Below, in pieces: positions 30,937-40,696 of a stretch of DNA of 64,000 nt. Made by a program: the position numbers and the translations under genes. Positions within the stretch are counted from its first letter, which is position 1; each line of letters starts with the position of its first letter. The DNA is from Steinernema hermaphroditum (Eukaryota; Nematoda; Chromadorea; Rhabditida; Steinernematidae). The notes below the pieces were generated by a model. The model searched no databases and was not told where the DNA came from. It saw only the letters and a list, made by a program, of their open reading frames with translations. The stretch covers positions 6,386,001-6,450,000 of the forward strand of contig CM059621.1 in the NCBI GenBank assembly GCA_030435675.1, written 5' to 3'.

Positions 30937-31215
30937 TCACTTTCGTTCGAACGGATCGGACCAGGGTCGCTGTCCGTGGGCCAGTTCTTCGCGCGACGCA
31001 CTCAACAACGCCCGCTTCTCCTTCTGAACGTTCTTATAGTACTGGTTGTTGATCTTCGGATACGCAGCAACGGCGAAAACGGCCGCAGCGGTTAGAACCA
31101 CGCAGGAGACGACAGCTACCGAACCGAGCGACGGCTTCCGGGCCTGACGAATAAGTCCCAGGCGCTCCTGGATCCTCATTGACATCGTCTTCGGGACACC
31201 CTCCGGAATTCGCAT
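30937..31215 (-). CDS. SMIM20: SMIM20/MITRAC7 homologue, small mitochondrial inner-membrane protein
   Basis: Single exon, 92 aa, starting MRIPEGVPKTM. One hydrophobic segment (VAVVSCVVLTAAAVFAVAA, about residues 30-48) is followed by YPKINNQYYKNVQKEKRA and the C-terminal signature WSDPFERK. This matches the vertebrate SMIM20 pattern (membrane span, YP, YKKEQ..., WSDPFGRK at the end). SMIM20, also called MITRAC7, is a chaperone-like assembly factor for newly made COX1 of cytochrome c oxidase in the inner mitochondrial membrane. The N-terminus is about 25 residues longer than in vertebrates. The start lies 142 bp after the cyn-4 stop on the same strand, with a TTATTCCAG acceptor 15 bases upstream of the ATG: an operon-like arrangement. 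The vertebrate amidation Gly is Glu here. Confidence 0.85.
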   Translation of the reverse strand: MRIPEGVPKTMSMRIQERLGLIRQARKPSLGSVAVVSCVVLTAAAVFAVAAYPKINNQYYKNVQKEKRALLSASREELAHGQRPWSDPFERK

Positions 31216-31230
31216 TTTGAAGATGACTCT

Positions 31231-31239
31231 TTCCTGGAA
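31231..31239 (-). promoter_or_regulatory. Candidate SL trans-splice acceptor for SMIM20 homologue
   Basis: TTATTCCAG on the minus strand is followed by GAAAGAGTCATCTTCAAA and then ATG. It sits in the 142-bp intercistronic space after cyn-4, as in nematode operons where downstream cistrons receive a spliced leader. Confidence 0.5.
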
Positions 31240-31357
31240 TAAGGCTACAGGTAACAAACAATCTAGTCAAACAAATAGAACAATCGATAAAACGGGACGA
31301 ATCTTGAAAGCGAGTCACAAATGCTGTTTAATATCGTATGTACAGCAACAACCATAT

Positions 31358-33503
31358 TCACCATGCACTAAAATCGTTCATCTTGAACTGCGATTTCAAA
31401 ACCTTCTTCTTCGGAGCGTCGTTGCCGATATATAGCGGCTAAATGGGGTGAATTACTCGAAGCCATTGGAAACACACTTACGTCTTCCATTCCACGTTTA
31501 GCAGAGTTCTTTCCAAATGTTTCAGGGTTGATATACTTCCCAACGCCGCTACTGTACTCCTTGGGTTTTTGCAAGACGGAGTCGCTTGACGATGACGCGC
31601 CAGAGATTTTCATTTCTTTGTCGCGCGCCTCTTTTCGTTCTTTATCTACTTGAGCTTGTGCTTCTTCAAAGGGATCGACAAAGATCTGTGCGGCCAAGAA
31701 GAGGACGGGGTCTTTGGGCCGATCATTACCGTCCGTTTCGACCTGTTCGATCTCTGCTAAGGTCTCCATCCCGCCAACGACGTGACCAAATATCGTGTGC
31801 TTCCCATCTAATCGTTTCACGGGCCGGAACGTGATGAAGCTGAAAGAACCACGAACGTAATCCCAGAGATTATGATGGATGCATACAATTGGGATTTGTT
31901 GGTATCCGATCCGCTGTTGGCCATAGAGAGAACGCCCCGTTTGTCGTGTTTGTACGTTCCAACGATTTCATCCTTGAACGCTTTGCCCCATATGGATTCA
32001 CCTCCTTTTCCTGTTCCGGTAGGGTCTCCGCCTTGCATCTGAAATCAGGCATGCTCATGGCCATCATCAAAGAACATTGACGAACCATGAAGTGTTTGAT
32101 AATTCTGTGGAATTTCGTGTTATCGAAAAAGCCGTTTTTGCAGTGAGTGATGAAGTTCTCGCAAGCCTTCGGAACCTGTTTAGCGTACAGTTCGAGATTC
32201 AGAACGCCATGATTGGTGATGATTCGCACGTATCCGTTTCGCTTCACTCGGGCATATCTAGAAACTTCCAAATAAACCGCTTTGCACGGTAGCAAGAGAG
32301 CACCTGACAACGTCTTCGTCCAAAACTGCAGCTCTGTTCTTCGTCACAACGTCACAGGCAGTGGACGTGAAGCCAGCAGCCATTCTGCCTTGACTGTAGT
32401 GCGCAGAGTTGACGACATCACCGATGAGTTCTGGCTTCTCCTCCTTCTTCGCCGGAATGTATTCTCGTTCGAGTTGCGCAAGCGCTTCCTTGGCCTCGTT
32501 ATTGATAAATCGGATGAAGAACTTGGGATTTTCGCGCTGCAGTTTCTCTGCCTTGATTTGAGCGCTCGTTTTCAGGTCCAACTTCACGTGATTGAATTGC
32601 TCCATGTTGAACTTCTCCAAATGATTCGGGTCTTGGATCGTGATGATGTCTTTGCGCTGGAACGGCACATCAGTGAGCAGATCACGGAGGTGGTTGCGTT
32701 TCAAGTTCAGCTCGTCGATGGCCTCTTTTGAGAAGACGTTTCCAGTCGTCTTGATGGCGACGATGTGGCTCGTTTGGGTGAAGGTGCGGAAGGTGACCGG
32801 GCAGCAGAATTTGCCCTCCTTGTCTTTGGCGAACTTCAGGGGAATCAGCTCGCTGGCCTTCATCTTCTTTCCTGTGCAGGGACTGACGCCATGCTTCTTT
32901 AGGTAGGCGGTAATCTGCCTGAAAGATATGACTTGAGTGAGGAATATGTCGCCATTTCTCCGCCTTGATCTGACAAGGGGAGCATTTTATGTGCCAAGCT
33001 CCGTTTGGATTGGAATGTGGAACACTATAAGTGGAGTGACATCATATAGAGCACATATCACCCGAATCGAAACCAAACGATGGTTTAAGCAAAGCACAGA
33101 AAATTGTTTTCGTGTGAGTGCTCGTCTTCAAATACGATAACGCTGGATGAGAAGACGAGCACTCACATCTCTGAATTCTACAAGTTTCTGATGTAACTTC
33201 GAAACATACGTTAAATCAAAGATAATCCCATCATCACCACAAACGGGGTGCTCAAACGGATTCAGCGAAAGAGCGCAGTGATCCAACGGCAACCGCTTGA
33301 AAACGGCTTTCTGAATACGGGTGGCGGTATCTAAACAAGACCGTCATCTAGGGAATCTTTAATTTCCAAAATTCACCATCTTTGTGGCCTCCAAATGATT
33401 CTTTCCATTCCTTTGTCGTGAGATATCTGAAAACACCAAATTAGACGTAAAGAGCGCCATCGGAAACGTACAGTTTGTCCTTCTGGTGCTGCTTCTTTCC
33501 CAT
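31358..33503 (-). CDS. cyn-4: U-box cyclophilin PPIL2/CYN-4, spliceosomal peptidyl-prolyl isomerase and ubiquitin ligase
   Basis: Eight exons (33503-33472, 33426-33377, 33330-33210, 32918-32304, 32257-32086, 32038-31887, 31839-31482, 31438-31358) encode 526 aa, close to human PPIL2 (520). The start [20 protein letters not shown] matches the family N-terminus. A U-box region ([13 protein letters not shown]... [12 protein letters not shown]...[10 protein letters not shown]) occupies about residues 40-130. The cyclophilin domain runs from [11 protein letters not shown] (near 275) through [19 protein letters not shown] and SQFFITFRP to FGHVVGG. The family tail [12 protein letters not shown] ends in MNDFSAW. 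The protein works in nuclear pre-mRNA splicing complexes. At the position of the cyclosporin-contact Trp of PPIA (Tyr in human PPIL2) this protein has Arg (VKRLDGKH). It heads an apparent operon with the SMIM20 homologue and is divergent from the gene at 33617. Confidence 0.95.
33113..33167. ncRNA. Perfect 17-bp hairpin inside cyn-4 intron 3
   Basis: TGTGAGTGCTCGTCTTC (33113-33129) and GAAGACGAGCACTCACA (33151-33167) are perfect reverse complements separated by 21 bases. It sits in the 291-bp intron 33209-32919, the largest of this gene, whose other introns are 37-48 bp. It could be an intronic small-RNA precursor or the remains of an inserted inverted repeat. Confidence 0.4.
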
Positions 33504-33616
33504 TTCTGCAGCGTCTGTCTCCTGCAAAACGAATAGACATTAAGACGAGACAGAATAGCCGCGAATCGCGCCTGGGGTCAGTTGTGGACACGCAGTGATC
33601 AGAAGCGGTTAAAAAT
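33504..33616. promoter_or_regulatory. Compact bidirectional promoter between cyn-4 and the Cys-rich membrane protein gene
   Basis: Only 113 bp separate the two divergent start codons. The interval must carry both 5' ends unless SL trans-splicing or distant UTR exons are involved. I see no TATA box. Confidence 0.5.
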
Positions 33617-34453
33617 ATGTTCCGCGTAAGTATTCTCACCGCTTCGCTTCTCTAAACAATCTGCGCGACTTTCAGGCTTCGCGAAGTCACAGTCACCGCT
33701 CGCGAACGGAGAGAGTGCTGCGTTTTGCGCTTCGCCGAAAGCCATGCGTTTACTTGGTGTTTATCGAACTCGCGCTTATTGTAATTCTTCTCGGTTCGCT
33801 CTTCCTGCTCTCGTACTATGTTATCAGCAACTTACATAACGAACAGTCGCTGCTGGTGAAGGAGGACGAGATTCTGAAGCGCTACGAAATGCTCGATCAC
33901 AAGACGTGCCCGCTGTCGACAAGGAAGGAAGTCAACTACGCCAACTGTGTGCGCGGCTGTGGATCGACGGCACAAGTTCTGCGACATTATCGAAACGATA
34001 ACAGCAAATGCTTGGAATTTGTTGATTCGGTAAAGTTAACAGACTATTTTATGTGATTTGTATCTTATTATGCAGACATCGTGCAGCGACAGGGAAGAAT
34101 GTGTGCCGGCAATGAATATCACCCAGTGCCATGGAAAGAACGGAGTTCCGATGCCTAAGCACTGGAAAAAACATGAAGACGTCTACGCACCCCGCATCGA
34201 TTTGAAGGACTACAACAATACTGTGTTACAATCACAAGAAATTATCATGAGATGCCCCATTTGCCGGGCACTAACTAGATTTTTCAAGTAAGGGGGAAAT
34301 TCGCTGAATTTTTCACATCTTCATATTTTCAGGACGAAAGAAGGCGAACGATGCCGCAGGAAGTTGACGACTGTGAAGGAAGGTTGGCCGATCGAATTTG
34401 CAACGTGCGACAACTACGAGTACACCGATGATCCTAACTGTGAACTCGTCTAA
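33617..34453 (+). CDS. Cys-rich type II membrane protein, CPxCR/EGWP family, paralogue 1
   Basis: Four exons (33617-33625, 33676-34029, 34076-34287, 34333-34453) give 231 aa. The first exon encodes only Met-Phe-Arg (ATG TTC CGC|GTAAGT), spliced in phase 0 to ASRSHSHRSR. A basic cytosolic head is followed by a signal-anchor helix (YLVFIELALIVILLGSLFLLSYY, about residues 32-55), a coiled-coil-like stretch (KEDEILKRYEML) and a Cys-rich ectodomain. The ectodomain has many Cys, potential N-glycosylation sites (NIT, NNT) and the motifs HGKNG, RCPICRALTRF and KEGWPIEFATCDNY. I do not recognise it from outside nematodes. The gene at 47892-49321 is a clear paralogue, sharing the anchor (RFxLRRxPC...FIE), HGKN/LGKN, CPxCR, TxxEGWP and CxNY. 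Function unknown; a secretory-pathway or cell-surface protein is inferred. Confidence 0.85.
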
Positions 34454-35008
34454 GCACTGCTTTTTATGGAATACATGTAAATGGATTTTGATGGGCGCAA
34501 CTAGTTCGTATGCAGCTTTGCGCTGCTGCAAAACTTCGACTTTTGCACGATGGGGCGGGTGCAATGCGGCAAATCCCGTTGTTTGAAGATCTGAGTCCCA
34601 GCACGAAAGTATGCGAGGTTTCGGATTTTGCAGCAAGCGAGCGAGAGAGTGGTGAAGCGTCGACGGCGGCGTTTCACCTGTGGTAACTGTTATTCGCGCA
34701 TCACTGTCGGCATCAGATGGATTTTAACATTTCCGGGAGTCCATGCTGCAGCTCCGGTGCATTTACGCTGCTATGCTAGTGTTGTCGCAATGGTCGCGTG
34801 ATGGGCGCAATTGTTTTTAGTACCGTAGTGGCCGCTCCGTAATGCTGCGGCTGTCTTGTGCTCTGCGGCTGCCGCTATGTTGTAAACAGCGACTGCGGCA
34901 CGCGATGTCAAAGTTATCGTCGCGAAATGGTTCCTTACGCGTGTATCTTCGTGCTTGTATTTCGAAACGCCGGTAAATTCATCCTCACGATTCTGTTCAG
35001 GCTTCACG
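34454..35008. other. Intergenic region upstream of ima-3
   Basis: No coding. It contains the 3'UTR of the upstream gene and the ima-3 leader; a TTCTGTTCAG acceptor ends at 35000, 8 bases before the ima-3 ATG, suitable for SL trans-splicing or a UTR intron. The middle (34500-34900) is rich in GCTGC/GCGGC trinucleotides. Confidence 0.5.
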
Positions 35009-36739
35009 ATGAGCAGCAGCGATCGGCAAACGTTGTACAAAAACCAGGGTAAGGATAGCGAAACCCTGCGGAAGAACCGTGTCGACAATATTGTGTCGAT
35101 CCGCAAGGACAAGAGAGAAGAAACACTCTCGAAACGCCGAAACATCCCAAATCTTGAGTACGTGATTTTCGAAATTTTCCATTACTAGTGATTTGTTTTA
35201 GTTCGTTGTCGGATGATGCTTCCACTAGTGGACAAGGAGGGATCGGGCCGTTCGACGAGAACACGCTTCGCAACATTGTCGGCCAAGCTACTAGTGGGGA
35301 TCCAGAGCAGCAGATGGCGGCCGTGACCCAGGCTCGCAAGCTCTTATCCTCTGATAAGAACCCACCCATCGACGACCTTATCAACAGCGGGATTTTGCCG
35401 ATTCTCGTCGATTGTCTGTCTTCCGAAAAGTGAGTAGTCATGCGTAACCTATGTAAATAATCAATAATCAATTTTAGTGTTAATTTGCAATTCGAAGCCG
35501 CTTGGGCCCTAACTAACATCGCCTCCGGAACTTCCGAGCAAACCCGTGCTGTGGTGCAGGCCGGAGCTGTGCCTAAGTTCATGGACCTGCTCAGCTCAGG
35601 CAACATGAACGTCTGCGAGCAGGCTGTTTGGGCCCTCGGAAACATCATCGGAGACGGAGCTCATTTCCGAGACTACTGCATCCAGCTGGGAATTGTGCAG
35701 CCGTTGCTCAAGTTCATCACGCCGGATATTCCGATCGGATTTCTCCGCAACGTGACCTGGGTACTCGTCAACGTGTGCCGCTCTAAGGATCCTCCCCCTC
35801 CAGCTAACATCGTCAAAACGATCCTTCCTGCTCTTGCTGTTTTGATTCATCACGAAGACTCGAGCATCCTTGTTGATACAGTGTGGGCGTTGTCCTACTT
35901 AACTGATGGCGGAAACGTGCAGATCCAGATGGTCATCGAGAGCAATGTAGGTCTTAGCTCACGCTTCTCATAGCTCATATGTGGTTCCTTTCAGGTTGTT
36001 CCTACGCTTATTCCGCTCCTCGGCCATCCCGAAGTGAAGGTCCAGACCGCTGCTCTGCGAGCTGTCGGCAACATCGTCACTGGCACTGACGAACAGACGC
36101 AGCTGGTACTTGACTGTGGAGCTCTGCAACAGATGCCGGCTCTGTTGACGCACATCAAGGAAAAGATCAACAAGGAAGCTGTCTGGTTCCTGTCGAACAT
36201 CACTGCCGGTAATCAAGACCAAGTCCAGGCTGTGATCGACGCCGGGTTGATTCCGATGATCATCCACTTGCTTGATAAGGGTGAATTCCAAACGCAAAAA
36301 GAAGCAGCGTGGGCGGTGTCCAACGTCACAATCAGCGGAAGGCCTGAGCAGGTCGAGTACATGGTTCAGCAGGGCGTGATCGAGCCCTTCTGCAATTTGC
36401 TCACCATCAGAGACGCACAAATAATCCAAGTGGTCTTGGACGGCATTAACAACATACTGAAGATGGCCGGAAACCAAGCCGATAACGTATGCACTAAGAT
36501 TGAAGAGTGCGGAGGTTGGTTTTACTTCTCCCTATACGGGTATACTGATTTCTTAATGTTTAGGTCTGGATAAGATCGAGCACCTCCAGAATCACGACAA
36601 TGAAGAAATTTACAAGCTGGCGTACGAGATAATTGACAACTTCTTCTCCGGTGACGACGAGGACGAGAACGGACAGCCCGACTACCTGTACAACGCTTCC
36701 GACCAGAATGTACCACACGAAGGATTTTCATTTCAATAA
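35009..36739 (+). CDS. ima-3: Importin alpha-3 (karyopherin alpha), nuclear import adaptor
   Basis: Five exons (35009-35157, 35202-35429, 35478-35946, 35995-36514, 36564-36739) give 513 aa, the usual family length. The N-terminal importin-beta-binding segment ([25 protein letters not shown], residues 20-45 approximately) is followed by about ten armadillo repeats. These carry the NLS-binding W..N pairs: [64 protein letters not shown]. The C-terminus [10 protein letters not shown] resembles the NTPQAGFNF ending of KPNA3/KPNA4, placing it in the alpha-3 clade. Importin alpha links classical NLS cargo to importin beta. The gene is 268 bp upstream of the amine oxidase gene in the same orientation. 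Confidence 0.95.
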
Positions 36740-37007
36740 GAATCTTAACTGTGATCTTTATTTTGCTCGTTTTGTTAAAAGTTTTATTATGCAGATTCAT
36801 TGAATTTGTTTTTGCGCCATATGTTGTTCAGTCTTCACAGGGCATAGCGGTGGGAACCTATAACGATATCGAAGGTTGTCTCGCGGCAGCGAGTGTGGGT
36901 GCGCGGCATCATCGTTCAGCTGTCGGTCGCGCGCGGCCCCATTGGTCGTGCTCGTCTCGTCGTGTATGTCTCGTTGTCTACACTTGCTAGACAATTCGTT
37001 GCAGGCG

Positions 37008-40000
37008 ATGGACGACGAGAAACGGAGCAGCTCGGATTCGCTGCCGGAGCTGGAGCCCGAGGGTCTCATGGGCGAATTCGAGTATTCGTGCTCCGAGCAA
37101 CGCGACGAGGATGTGCCTGAAGAGGACGCGGTGGATAGAAAATCCCCACCGGTGAAACGTCGGCGCATTTCGGCTGAGGTGGCGCGAAAAAGGATGAAGA
37201 AGTCGGGCAGGAACGTCCGCGACTCGAACGAGCGCTCCGAATCGAACGATTCGCGCGAGGGATCCTGCGAGCAGAGCGAATGCCCACCCCAGAAGACCTG
37301 CGTCTTGAATCTCGTGTCTCAGTGAGCTTTGTCAGTGTTCTGCTCTGTCTAGACGTCTCATTTAGCTGTCTAAAGTCGTCGATTGGAAAGTTCGTGCACA
37401 TTACGAAGGGAGAACACGCGTGTCAACCGTGCCACGAGGAGATAATCAAGAAGTGAGCATTCTAGACAGATAATTTCCCGCTCGCACAATGTCTCGTCTC
37501 TTTTGCACAGACAGTTCAGACGGCCAATCGGCCATCCTTGTGCTCACAGTCTATCCCGTCTTTGTCTCGTGAAGCACATTTTGTAGACATGTCTAACTGA
37601 GATGCTTTGCAGTTGTCGGCTCCGTGGGTCGGACTATTCGCGCTGGAAGGAGAAGTGGATCGAGCAGACGCGGAGCACGCCGCACACGAAACTCTTCATT
37701 CAAGACCAGCTCCTCCCGTTCTGGCTATCCTGCAACCAATGCGGACAGTTCCGGCGCCTACCCTTCGATGCGAAGACTCCGACACCCGAAGACATTGCCA
37801 CCTTCGTGTGCGCCAACCTCACCGCAACAAAAGGCGATGTTAGATGCATGTCTTACTCCGAAGCCTGCGACATTCCGGAAGAAGAATGCGCCTCCGAGGC
37901 GCGAGACCTCCTCTGGATCAAGTCGATCGTCGCTCCGGCGCTGCTCCACAACTCTCCGGCCGTGTACTATGCGCGCAACGAGTACTACTACGATGAGATC
38001 GGAATGTCGCCGGCGGCGTTGGAGTTCAATGGTGAAGTGGACAAGCGCGCCAAGTTCATGAGTCCGTTCAACATCCCCGACGAGCCGACGATGGCGTTCT
38101 GTCTTCGTCCCGATGTCATGGAATACGACGAGCAGCAGGCATTCCCCGAGTATTCCAGCGAGTCAGCGCCCTACTTGGCCGTCCGGAACCTCATTGTCGC
38201 ATTGTGGAATCTCAACCCTTTTGTATGCATCTGCGAAGTTCTTGGTGTGTTTATTTGTATTTTAGGAATACCTCACTTTGGACATTTGCCTTTCGCACTT
38301 AATTTGCCGTGGATTAGCTCGTGTTTGGTTTTCCAAGGAACTGAAGCGAGTGTTCGAGTACTTATGCGTGAAAAATGTGATCAACTATGGTATTCTCGAT
38401 CTTCCTTCCGTACCAGTGATAACCCCAAGGTACTATGAGGTGAGTCCGATCAAATCATATGACGGGCCTGTTGTGTTGGTACACAGTAAACAGTCGTTAT
38501 GGTTGTTATGAAATTCTTTAAACCTGTTTCCTAAAATCTTTGATTGTTTTGCAGAAGCTGGAAGTGGTCATCGTCGGCGCCGGAATCAGCGGTCTTTGCG
38601 CCGCCCGACAACTCCGAGGCATGGGCGCTAAGGTGACCGTGCTGGAGGCGAAGCCCAAGATCGGAGGTCGCATGCACGACGACTGGTCGCTCGGAGTGGC
38701 CGTCGGCTGTGGAGCACAGCTGATCACGGGAATCACAAACAATCCCATTGTTTTGATGTGCGAACAGGCAGGAGTCCCATATCGAGCGCTGGCTGACGAA
38801 TGCCCGCTCCTCGATGCCGAAACCGGAGCGCTTGTCAGTCCGCTCGATGACCGCGTCGTTGATGAACATTTCAACTGCCTGCTGGATGCCATTGGACACT
38901 GGAGGAACTGTTCACGGACCGCAGATGGGTCGCTTTTAGGTGAGCATATCTATGAAAAGCGGCGCAAAAAGAAAGGGGCAAACTAGAGGCAGTTCTGATT
39001 AGATGGAAACGTCTGTGTGCATTATGACCGGTCAGAGACTGATTGCTCGAAGTAATCATAGTGCGTAGTTCATCATTGACCGCTAGACCTTCTGATTCCT
39101 CTTTGCCCGCTACAATACCGTTTCCGTCTAGACTTGTGCCCAAAATTTTCCCACTTGTCTGTACTCTCTCTCTCTATATAAGATTCCATTGCAGACTATC
39201 TCAAGCAGATCCACGAAATCTTCATCAAAAAGGGAAAGATCGCCTGGACTGAAGCCCACGAACGCCTCCTGCAGTTCCAGATCGGAAACGTCGAGTTCTC
39301 GTGCGGAGCAAACTCGCGAGAGGTCTCCGCTCGGAACTGGGACCAGAACGAGACCGTGGCGCAGTTCGCTGGCGAGCACGCCCTCCTAACTGAAGGCTCG
39401 TCGGAGGTGCTGCGACAGCTTGCCGACGGAACGGACGTGAGGTGCCAAGCTGAAGTGACTAATATCGATTGGTCGGGGAAACGCATCGTCGTGAAAACGA
39501 AAAACGGGAGAAGATTTGTCGCAGATAAGGTGATTAGTCATTCGTCGGGTTTATCGGATTATGGTAGGATTTCAGGTGCTGTTATGTCTACCTCTTGCCG
39601 TCCATCAAGCCCAACGCATCGACTTCAAGCCACCGCTGCCGGATTGGAAGATAAACTCGTTCAAGGGACTGGGAGCAGGGTTGATAGAGAAAATAGCCGT
39701 GAAATTCCCGAGAAGGTTCTGGGAGGGACTGATCAAGAAGGGTACATCGCTAGACTACTTCGGCCATGTTCCTAAATCAGAGAAGCACCGAGGACTGTTT
39801 AACATGTTCTACGACTTTTCCAGTAGGGTAAGTCGACCAACGGTCAACCATATGCATTTCTGGAAAATTGTTTGCTTTTGAAAGAGCTGGTCTGAATCTG
39901 TCGATAGACGCGTCTGTTAGCACAGAGTGTCTGTTAGGCAACCCTATCGACATTTGATCAGGCATTCACTGGGATACGTTTATATTTCTAGACACCGTGT

Positions 40001-40499
40001 CTAGACGGTGCATCAGATTACACACCGAGCCACTGCACTGCATTGCATTGTTTATTTTCAGAGCACCAAGTACCCTTCCTACGTCCTGATGTCCTACATC
40101 TGCGGAGACTCCGTCAACCTGGTCAACGAGAAGAAAGACATAGAAGTCGTGAACGAATTTGTGGACACGCTCCAGGAGCTCTTCCCCGACGAAGTTATCC
40201 CCGAACCTTCCGGTTCGGTAGTGACGCACTGGGGCCGCGATGAGCACATCGGCATGTCATACAGCTTTGTGAAAGTCGGATCAAGTGGCGACCACTACGA
40301 CAATCTCGCCAAAGCCATCGACAGTCGGTTGTTTTTCGCCGGAGAGGTATACAGTAGCATCCAAGAAAGTTATTTGGTTACGATTATTTAGTGCACTAAT
40401 CGCTTCTTTCCACAGACGATGACCGGTGCCTATGTGAGCGGTCTTCGCGAGGCTGGCAAGATCCTTAATGCGTGGAAGAAGAGGAACAAGAAGAGCTGA
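37008..40499 (+). CDS. amx-1: LSD2/KDM1B-type histone demethylase (AMX-1-like amine oxidase)
   Basis: Nine exons (37008-37321, 37366-37452, 37613-38222, 38266-38439, 38555-38939, 39195-39529, 39576-39827, 40062-40346, 40416-40499) give 841 aa; human KDM1B has 822. Order: acidic and basic N-terminus with PPVKRRRIS; a C4H2C2-like zinc finger ([15 protein letters not shown]); a CW finger ([15 protein letters not shown]); a SWIRM domain (LCVRPD-like [12 protein letters not shown] through [10 protein letters not shown]); and a flavin amine-oxidase domain with [51 protein letters not shown] and [13 protein letters not shown]1B removes H3K4me1/2. The expected loop after FFAGE (ATxRxxPxT in LSD proteins) is missing: FFAGE joins directly to [14 protein letters not shown]. 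The acceptor of exon 6 is chosen as TTGCAG at 39194; TATATAAG slightly upstream is an in-frame alternative. A TTGCAG acceptor also lies directly before the start codon. Confidence 0.92.
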
Positions 40500-40680
40500 T
40501 GACTCTTCTTGCGGTCTTGCGGCTTGCGGCCACTGCGGTCTCATCTGTGTTGCGAAGTTGTGATATTAGGTCTTTGCAGGACTATAAACATGCTTTTCAC
40601 TTGTATTCTCTTGTCCAAAAAATGTTTACGCATTGATATACTACATCGTTTCTTTGTAATTGCTATTTATGAATTTTGGT

Positions 40681-40685
40681 GTTTA
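40681..40685 (+). promoter_or_regulatory. Candidate SL trans-splice acceptor upstream of phosphomannose isomerase
   Basis: A U-rich tract with GTTTAG ends about 11 bases before the ATG at 40697, inside the 197-bp gap after the AMX-1-like stop. This arrangement is typical of an operon intercistronic site. Confidence 0.45.
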
Positions 40686-40696
40686 GGTTTGAAGGG

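Noticed and set aside
33713..33717. GTG as an alternative start for the Cys-rich membrane protein
   Set aside because: An upstream ATG exon (33617-33625) with a consensus donor joins in frame, so a non-ATG start is unnecessary.
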